From Chloroflexota bacterium (GTDB lineage Bacteria > Chloroflexota > Anaerolineae > Anaerolineales > UBA4823), in the NCBI GenBank assembly GCA_030669775.1, contig DAOVCZ010000118.1, positions 1 through 6,179 on the forward strand: a stretch of 6,179 nt of DNA, read 5' to 3'. The notes beneath the pieces were generated by a model. That model had not been told where the DNA came from, made no database searches, and saw nothing but the letters and a program-made list of their open reading frames with translations. Shown here piece by piece: positions 1-4,389 of the stretch. The position numbers and the translations under genes are program-made. Numbering within the stretch: position 1 is the first letter of the stretch; every line of letters begins with the position of its first letter.

Positions 1-45
1 CAATCTATCGATGACTGCTTCGCCTTGCATTGTTATGGAAAGTTT

Positions 46-540
46 CTAGATCTCGGGGACGGTCCTAGAGTTCCAGAAGTTATAGTCGATCGACGGATCG
101 AAATGCTGTAACAGCCTCGCGGATATATTTCCATGAGTTGAAAGCACAATATGTTTCGAGCTTTCTTGTTCTTGCAATCGGGATATGACAGCCACTCCAC
201 GTTTTTTGACTGCCGAATTTGATTCTCCCCCTGGATGAGCGAAAGTTGGCTCAGCCCATGTGCGTTTAACTGCGCTAAAGAAATCATCAATCGCTTCAGC
301 ACTTAGACACCGCTCCCGGAGATCAGGCTCAAGTTGAACCGGGATATTTATCCGCGCAGAGAGTGGATGGATCGTCTGCTGGGCCCGGAGATAAGGACTC
401 GAATAGATCTTATTGATTGGGAACTCAATGAGCACGTCTGCAACTCTCTCAGCGTCCAAGAATCCCTGTTCCGATAAGGGTCGATTCTCATCTGGACTCC
501 AATCAGCATGTGCGTGTCGCACCAGATAGAAATTATGCAC
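46..540 (-). CDS. Histidine phosphatase family protein, interrupted near C-terminus
   Basis: Member of the histidine phosphatase (phosphoglycerate mutase-like) superfamily, in which a phospho-histidine intermediate removes phosphate from small molecules or proteins; the substrate cannot be read here. Numbering from a GTG start at 540 gives 164 residues. Visible are FYLVRHAHADW (residues 4-14, nucleophile His9 and Arg8), the phosphate-pocket Arg52 in SSPYLRAQQT, a likely acid Glu in the DLRERC segment (73-78), and the second catalytic His136 in STHGN. The frame can also open at TTG 561, seven residues earlier, but the protein begins naturally two residues before the first beta strand if GTG is used; neither start has a strong Shine-Dalgarno sequence. 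The frame ends with TVPEI and a TAG at 46-48. Translation past the TAG gives KLSITMQGEAVIDRL up to the window edge, which is what the family normally has after PEI/PDI plus an aromatic residue. The stop is therefore probably a nonsense mutation, readthrough site or sequencing error. All pocket residues precede it. It is the last gene of the leftward series seen here. Confidence 0.85.
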   Translation of the reverse strand: MHNFYLVRHAHADWSPDENRPLSEQGFLDAERVADVLIEFPINKIYSSPYLRAQQTIHPLSARINIPVQLEPDLRERCLSAEAIDDFFSAVKRTWAEPTFAHPGGESNSAVKKRGVAVISRLQEQESSKHIVLSTHGNISARLLQHFDPSIDYNFWNSRTVPEI

Positions 541-560
541 TGCGAGCAGTACTCTCAACA

Positions 561-581
561 AGGTCTTGGTTAATCAAGAGC
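561..581 (-). repeat. Small inverted repeat before the histidine phosphatase gene
   Basis: On the minus strand this stretch can fold as GG-(bulged C)-TCTTG, loop ATTAAC, CAAGA-CC. It lies between the membrane protein stop and the phosphatase start and overlaps the alternative TTG start. No run of T follows, so it is not an intrinsic terminator. It may be an mRNA hairpin or chance. Confidence 0.25.
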
Positions 582-610
582 CTAATTCCAGGTTTTTGTT
601 TGAGTGATTT

Positions 611-1108
611 TCATCTCCCCTGACTCATCAGCAGATAGAATGAAATCAAGGAGTTGAAAAGGGCGAGGATAAATCCAAAAATAATACCAACTGGGATAGA
701 TTTGAGCATATGCTCCTTCATCGATGTCCATCCCATGGCCTCAGGGAGCTGCAAAAAAGCGGGCCGCCAGTAACCAAGCACAAATCCATCAATGACGATG
801 GTGTCAAAAAGAAATAGGATCAGGTAAAGTGTTAAATTGAGTGTGTAGAGAGCTCCAAAACTGAGCTGGATGCCTTTTCTGAATATCCCGAAGTAATTTG
901 CCAAGACCAGAAATCCAACGATGCACAATAAGAAAATTCCTGAGGTCAGGTACCCACGCAGTGGGATCTTTTCCTTTAGTAATCCATCTTCATCTCTTGC
1001 AGTGTAGACAATCCCGGTTCGGAAAACGAAGATGACGAAAAAGCTGAAGATCAGAGAACCGATTATCCCCCAAACTGTTAAGTAAATTACGACCTCACCC
1101 GTTGACAT
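611..1108 (-). CDS. Hypothetical four-helix integral membrane protein
   Basis: I cannot name a function for this 165-residue protein. Hydrophobic segments lie at about residues 7-29, 55-73, 84-112 and 138-161, so four transmembrane helices with both ends on the same side are likely. The stretch between helices 1 and 2 (about 35-53) is charged. After helix 3 comes a conserved-looking pattern, D102-T-I-V-I-D-G followed by W114-R-P and then LP at 121-122. It resembles a pattern I recall in uncharacterised bacterial membrane proteins (aspartate pair inside helix 3, WRP-type loop, then LP), a resemblance from memory only. There is no cleavable signal peptide and no catalytic motif. ATG at 1106-1108 is the start; the upstream stretch AGGGTGAAAAG on the minus strand is a weak ribosome binding site. 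It lies 129 bp downstream of rpe and about 70 bp upstream of the phosphatase on the same strand. It may be cotranscribed with them, but nothing in its sequence links it to pentose phosphate metabolism. Confidence 0.8.
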   Translation of the reverse strand: MSTGEVVIYLTVWGIIGSLIFSFFVIFVFRTGIVYTARDEDGLLKEKIPLRGYLTSGIFLLCIVGFLVLANYFGIFRKGIQLSFGALYTLNLTLYLILFLFDTIVIDGFVLGYWRPAFLQLPEAMGWTSMKEHMLKSIPVGIIFGFILALFNSLISFYLLMSQGR

Positions 1109-1237
1109 GATGTAAAACTTTTCACCCTGGTATTAGAAATTTTAGCTGCTGGATGCGATGACCCAATAATAAATCTCCCCCACCAGCTTTGATCCAAGAA
1201 TATTTACCATCACAGATATAGTGCATACAGCGCAAGA

Positions 1238-1912
1238 TCATCCTCCAATTGCATCTCTCAGGTTAGAGAGATTCTCCGCCACACTGCCTTGTGAATTATA
1301 TATGCAAGACCCCACCACCAAAACGTTCGCCCCAGCAGCTACGGCTTCTACTGCTGTAGTGGTATTAATTCCCCCATCCACTTCTAAATCAACTTGACCC
1401 AGGTTGCGCTCCTGCAGTATCTGTCGCAGACGAGTGATTCTCTTCGTAGAGCTTGGCAGGTAAGTTTGACCTCCAAAACCCGGATTAACTGACATGACCA
1501 GTACCAAGTCAACCTCGCTGAGCACTGCCTCTATTGCCACCAGTGGAGTAGCCGGGTTGAGAGTGACTCCTGCTCTGAGACCCAGATCCTTGATTTGTTG
1601 AATAGTCCGGTCCAGGTGGGGGCAGGTTTCAACGTGAACAGTGATCAATTCAGCACCTGCTTGAGCGAACATCGGGATCAGGCTTTCCGGTTGTTCGACC
1701 ATCAAGTGAGCTTCCAGCAATGCACCAGCAGCCTGTGTAAGAGGCTGTAACGCAGATACGACCAGCGGACCAAAGGTCAGGTTTGGCACAAAGCGACCGT
1801 CCATCACATCGACATGGATCCGTTCAGCACCGGCCTGCAAAGTTTCATTTATCTGATCTCCAAGTCGAGTCAGGTCTGCAGTGAGAAATGAGGGGGCTAT
1901 TTCAACAGGCAT
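1238..1912 (-). CDS. rpe: Ribulose-phosphate 3-epimerase
   Basis: Cytosolic enzyme that interconverts D-ribulose 5-phosphate and D-xylulose 5-phosphate in the pentose phosphate pathway (and in the Calvin cycle where present). It is a full-length TIM barrel of 224 residues, a normal size. Family motifs appear in order: APSFLTAD (6-13, beta 1), HVDVMDG (33-39, metal ligands His33 and Asp35), EAHLMV (67-72, metal ligand His69), MSVNPGFGGQ (141-150, phosphate and substrate loop) and EVDGGI (178-183, catalytic and metal-binding Asp180), then the GS-containing phosphate-binding segment near the C-terminus. All metal-binding and catalytic residues are present. Its ATG overlaps the rpiA TAA by one base (TAATG). 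A strong AAGGAG lies 8 bases upstream, inside the rpiA coding region (1921-1926), so the pair is almost certainly cotranscribed and may be translationally coupled. The flanking membrane protein starts 129 bp downstream; I see no terminator hairpin with a T run in that gap. Confidence 0.97.
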   Translation of the reverse strand: MPVEIAPSFLTADLTRLGDQINETLQAGAERIHVDVMDGRFVPNLTFGPLVVSALQPLTQAAGALLEAHLMVEQPESLIPMFAQAGAELITVHVETCPHLDRTIQQIKDLGLRAGVTLNPATPLVAIEAVLSEVDLVLVMSVNPGFGGQTYLPSSTKRITRLRQILQERNLGQVDLEVDGGINTTTAVEAVAAGANVLVVGSCIYNSQGSVAENLSNLRDAIGG

Positions 1913-2610
1913 TATTTACGCTCCTTGAGCTGGACACCTTCCAATCCAGCGACGATGGCCAAGTCAGTCATATCCAGGAATAAACCATGTTCGACCACGC
2001 CAGGTCGATCCGCCAGGTCACGTGCCAGCTGATATGGATCCGGAATTCCATGCGCATGCCAGCAGCGGACCAGGTAATTAGCATTATCAGTAATGATTGG
2101 TTCTCCTCCCTCCTCCAGCCACAATTCTGCACGGCAGCCGAGGCTGTTTAGCCAGCGTATATGAACTTCGGCTTCATAGGGTACGATCTCGATCGGCAGT
2201 GGTCCCTGCCCCAAGCGAGTTACCAGCTTAGATTCGTCTGCGATGACGATGAAATAATTTGCGTGGGATTCAACGATCTTCTCCCGCAGCAAAGCTCGCC
2301 CAAGACCTTTTACCAGATTGAGGTTAGGGTCAATTTCATCAGCACCATCCACTGCCAGATCAAGAGCTGGAATTGCATCTCCAGGTGATAACTCAGCCAG
2401 AGAGACCAGGGGAATGCCCTGTACTCGCGCCAGCTGGGCAACCCCTTCAGAAGTCGGAACTCCGGCAATATCATGCAGTTCACCAGATTTGAGTTTTTCA
2501 GCCAATATCTCGATGAAATATTTCGTCGTGGAACCAGAACCTAATCCCATTACCATCCCACTTTTCACATAAGTTATGGCATGACTGGCAGCCTGTTGTT
2601 TTAGGTTCAT
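1912..2610 (-). CDS. rpiA: Ribose-5-phosphate isomerase A
   Basis: Interconverts D-ribose 5-phosphate and D-ribulose 5-phosphate in the cytosol, supplying ribose for nucleotides and linking to the epimerase encoded next. The 232-residue length is typical of the RpiA (not RpiB) family. Motifs: GLGSGST (22-28, phosphate-binding loop), VPTS (51-54), VDGADE (87-92, substrate-binding acidic residues), and KGLGRALLREK (101-111) containing Lys101 and the catalytic base Glu110, which corresponds to Glu103 of the E. coli enzyme. The more usual K-G-G-G-x-A-L glycine run reads K-G-L-G-R-A-L here, a mild variation. The ATG at 2608-2610 is preceded by GGAG with 7 bases of spacing, a good ribosome binding site that supports this start. 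The stop shares a base with the rpe start. The gene follows the EamA transporter by 56 bp on the same strand. Confidence 0.97.
   Translation of the reverse strand: MNLKQQAASHAITYVKSGMVMGLGSGSTTKYFIEILAEKLKSGELHDIAGVPTSEGVAQLARVQGIPLVSLAELSPGDAIPALDLAVDGADEIDPNLNLVKGLGRALLREKIVESHANYFIVIADESKLVTRLGQGPLPIEIVPYEAEVHIRWLNSLGCRAELWLEEGGEPIITDNANYLVRCWHAHGIPDPYQLARDLADRPGVVEHGLFLDMTDLAIVAGLEGVQLKERK
1921..1926 (-). promoter_or_regulatory. Ribosome binding site of rpe inside rpiA
   Basis: The minus strand reads AAGGAG, 8 bases before the rpe ATG and within the last codons of rpiA. It fixes the rpe start and, with the TAATG overlap, is a typical translational coupling arrangement. Confidence 0.85.
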
Positions 2611-2666
2611 GCATCTGCTCCGGTTAGTAAAGTGACCATGCTCATTCGATTCATACTAGTATAACG

Positions 2667-3569
2667 TCAGATTTGTGGATTTTCCCGGCTGGTATGGACG
2701 ATATAGATGCCTGCCAGGACCGCCAATCCACCCATTATCTGACCAGCCTGCAGCGATTCTCCTAATAAAGGGATGGCCAGGAGTGCAGTGACAACGGGTT
2801 GGCCGATCATCGTCGGCGCGACAAGAGAAGCAGGCAGGTGACCCAGGGCATAGCCCACCGCCAGATATCCACCAGTTTGAGATACCAAAGCGGCACCCAG
2901 AAAAGCCAGATAGCTTTGAACCGGGTAACCCGTAATAGGCATCCCCAAGCTCAGACTGATCCCCAGCAGGCAGATACTGCTCACCAATCCCACGATCCAA
3001 ACATAAGAAAGTGTATCCCAATGAACTCGCCCCCGTTGTGTGACCAGGAAGTAGCCTGCATAAAAGACACCAGCAGTGATCGCCAAGATGTCCCCAATTC
3101 CAAGCGTAGGATGGCGAAGGAAATCGGTACCCAAGACGATTGCAGCCCCTGCCAAGGAGAGCAACAACCCAATCCAAAATGCTGCCTTCAATCGCTCTTT
3201 CCAAGCCAACCAGGCAAACAATGCTACCCACAATGGGGCTGTGTTCCCCAATAGCGTTGCATTAGCAGCCGAAGTGAAAATGACGGAAGTGTTCCAAAAA
3301 CCATGATCGAGCGCAGTTAATACACCACCTAAGATCGGGAATATCAATATTGCCTTACTGATCGATGCACCCTTACTCTGGCGAACAATGAAAAATGGAA
3401 TCAGGATCAGAGTCGAAAGTCCAATTCGATAGAAACCCACCACCGGACCTGGAGCATTTGCCCAGCGCACGAAAAGTGCTGAGAATCCCAGAGCGATAAC
3501 CCCAAAAATCAAGGCCGCATAAGGCAGCCATAGGCGATTCATTGAGGCGGGTGCAGGCAGGGATGTCAT
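2667..3569 (-). CDS. EamA/DMT family transporter
   Basis: Inner-membrane protein of the drug/metabolite transporter superfamily, EamA type, whose members usually export or import small metabolites such as amino acids, sugars or nucleosides; the substrate cannot be deduced. It has 300 residues, the normal length, and about ten hydrophobic helices in two homologous halves (roughly 14-150 and 160-293). The first half has the family-typical FVRWANAPGPVVGFYR at about 32-47, and each half ends in a conserved-looking helix (around 123-145 and 260-290). The tail after the last helix is short and polar (HTSRENPQI). ATG at 3567-3569 is taken as the start; a second ATG nine codons in (3540-3542) also precedes the first helix, and neither has a clear Shine-Dalgarno sequence, so the N-terminus is uncertain by nine residues. 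It is divergent from the regulator gene and is the first gene of the leftward group, 56 bp before rpiA. The neighbourhood hints at, but does not show, a sugar-related substrate. Confidence 0.92.
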   Translation of the reverse strand: MTSLPAPASMNRLWLPYAALIFGVIALGFSALFVRWANAPGPVVGFYRIGLSTLILIPFFIVRQSKGASISKAILIFPILGGVLTALDHGFWNTSVIFTSAANATLLGNTAPLWVALFAWLAWKERLKAAFWIGLLLSLAGAAIVLGTDFLRHPTLGIGDILAITAGVFYAGYFLVTQRGRVHWDTLSYVWIVGLVSSICLLGISLSLGMPITGYPVQSYLAFLGAALVSQTGGYLAVGYALGHLPASLVAPTMIGQPVVTALLAIPLLGESLQAGQIMGGLAVLAGIYIVHTSRENPQI

Positions 3570-3603
3570 TTGATCAGATGGTATTTAATGTTAACAAATT
3601 CGA

Positions 3604-3634
3604 TTTAAGATTCACTTTGCGGATTCTTTAAGAT
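3604..3634. repeat. Direct repeat TTTAAGAT, possible operator
   Basis: TTTAAGAT occurs at 3604-3611 and again at 3627-3634, 23 bp apart, about two helical turns; a shorter GATTC repeat (3610-3614, 3622-3626) lies between. The second copy falls in the spacer of the rightward promoter. Winged-helix regulators of the OmpR/PhoB type usually bind tandem direct repeats, so this could be a binding site for the adjacent regulator. This is inference from position and symmetry only. Confidence 0.35.
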
Positions 3635-3645
3635 CGCGGTATAAT
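3617..3645 (+). promoter_or_regulatory. Predicted sigma70-type promoter of the regulator gene
   Basis: A perfect TATAAT at 3640-3645 lies 17 bp after TTGCGG (3617-3622), a weak -35 keeping only the TTG. The likely transcription start is near 3652, giving a leader of about 70 bases before the ATG at 3726. The weak -35 together with the overlapping direct repeat would suit a regulated promoter. I found no equally good promoter facing left for the transporter gene. Confidence 0.55.
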
Positions 3646-3670
3646 ACTGCGCACCGATGATGACGCTGAT

Positions 3671-3684
3671 CTCCCAATTGGGGG
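3671..3684 (+). other. Leader hairpin 1
   Basis: CTCCC, loop AATT, GGGGG can form a five-pair stem (one G-U pair) in the predicted leader of the regulator mRNA. The G run continues one base further. No T run follows, so it is not a terminator. Confidence 0.35.
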
Positions 3685-3704
3685 GCATTAATTTCGAAAG
3701 CTAA

Positions 3705-3717
3705 ACCTCTTCGAGGT
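3705..3717 (+). promoter_or_regulatory. Leader hairpin covering the regulator's ribosome binding site
   Basis: ACCTC, loop TTC, GAGGT is a perfect five-pair inverted repeat. Its right arm contains GAGG (3713-3716), which lies 9 bases before the ATG at 3726 and is the Shine-Dalgarno sequence of the regulator gene. When folded it would hide the ribosome binding site, so translation may depend on melting it. The same GAGG is only 3 bases from the upstream in-frame GTG (3720), which argues for the ATG start. Confidence 0.45.
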
Positions 3718-3725
3718 GGGTGAGA

Positions 3726-4382
3726 ATGAAAGCCAAGATACTTTGGATTGAGGGAAAACGGGCCGAAGGCCCGTATTTTATCCCAGATTTACGGAAAAAA
3801 GACTTCACCATCGAAATAGTATCAACGGGGAAAGCAGCTAACAAGTATCTCTCAAAAGATGAGTTTGACTTGGTTGTCCTTAACGCAGCCACCTTCCGAA
3901 CCAGCGGTAAGCGTATTTGCCAAGACATCAAGGATAATTGGGGGAAGATGCCCATCCTTATGATCGCCAATCCTGACAAACCAGTCTCCAAAGATGTCGG
4001 CGCCGATGTTTTGCTTGAACTACCTTTTACCATCCGCAAGCTCGTCAACCGCATAAATCCATTGCTACCGCATTCGAGCAATAAAGTCATACGAACTGGT
4101 CCTATCCATCTGGATTTAGAACGCAGGGTCGTCCGCTGTTTAGAAAAAGAAGCTCACCTGACTCCCCGGCTAACCAGCTTGCTGAAGATGTTCATGGAAC
4201 ATCCAAATGAGGTGCTTGAGCGAGAGGATCTTTTCCGCAGGATTTGGAACACCGAATATACGGGGGACACACGTACTTTGGATGTGCATATCAGCTGGAT
4301 CCGCCAAGCGATTGAACCGATTCCTCACAAACCACGCTTCCTGATAACCATCCGCGGGGTAGGCTACCGGCTGGACATTTAG
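3726..4382 (+). CDS. OmpR/PhoB-type regulator with degenerate receiver domain
   Basis: DNA-binding protein of 218 residues with a receiver-like domain (about 1-115) and an OmpR/PhoB winged-helix domain (about 123-218). The C-terminal half is orthodox: L-T-P-R-L-T (145-150), the recognition-helix region TRTLDVHISWIRQAI (182-196) and RGVGYRL (210-216). The receiver half keeps the fold (KILWIEG at its first strand, DLVVL at its third, MPILMI at its fourth) but the phosphorylation pocket is gone. The site of the phospho-accepting Asp is Asn53 (VVLNAA), the usual acidic pair is reduced to Glu9, the Ser/Thr after the fourth strand reads Ala-Asn (81-82), and the conserved Lys-Pro pair before alpha 5 is Leu99-Pro100. 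It therefore probably does not respond to a histidine kinase, and none is encoded nearby. An in-frame GTG at 3720 would add two residues but sits too close to the ribosome binding site. It may bind its own promoter region or the transporter's; that is inferred from position. Its stop faces the next gene's stop 7 bp away. Confidence 0.93.
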   Translation: MKAKILWIEGKRAEGPYFIPDLRKKDFTIEIVSTGKAANKYLSKDEFDLVVLNAATFRTSGKRICQDIKDNWGKMPILMIANPDKPVSKDVGADVLLELPFTIRKLVNRINPLLPHSSNKVIRTGPIHLDLERRVVRCLEKEAHLTPRLTSLLKMFMEHPNEVLEREDLFRRIWNTEYTGDTRTLDVHISWIRQAIEPIPHKPRFLITIRGVGYRLDI

Positions 4383-4389
4383 AACTCAT

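Noticed and set aside
1109..1237. Gap between rpe and the membrane protein examined for a promoter, terminator or small RNA
   Set aside because: Only weak -35/-10-like pairs (for example TTGGAT with TTTATT, 18 bp) and no hairpin with a T run were found; nothing firm enough to annotate.
2651..2666. ATACTAGTAT palindrome and TATACT-like -10 box facing left between the transporter and rpiA
   Set aside because: No -35 element is recognisable at a suitable distance, and a 10-base palindrome is expected several times by chance. Not called as a promoter.
2656..3231. 191-codon minus-strand frame overlapping the transporter
   Set aside because: It is the +1 frame of the transporter gene and rich in Cys, Gly, Ser and Trp, typical of an out-of-frame shadow; the transporter frame has clear family sequence throughout.
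3720..3725. GTG at 3720 as the start of the regulator
   Set aside because: Only 3 bases separate it from GAGG, too close for initiation, while ATG at 3726 has 9 bases and gives a receiver beginning MKAKILW.
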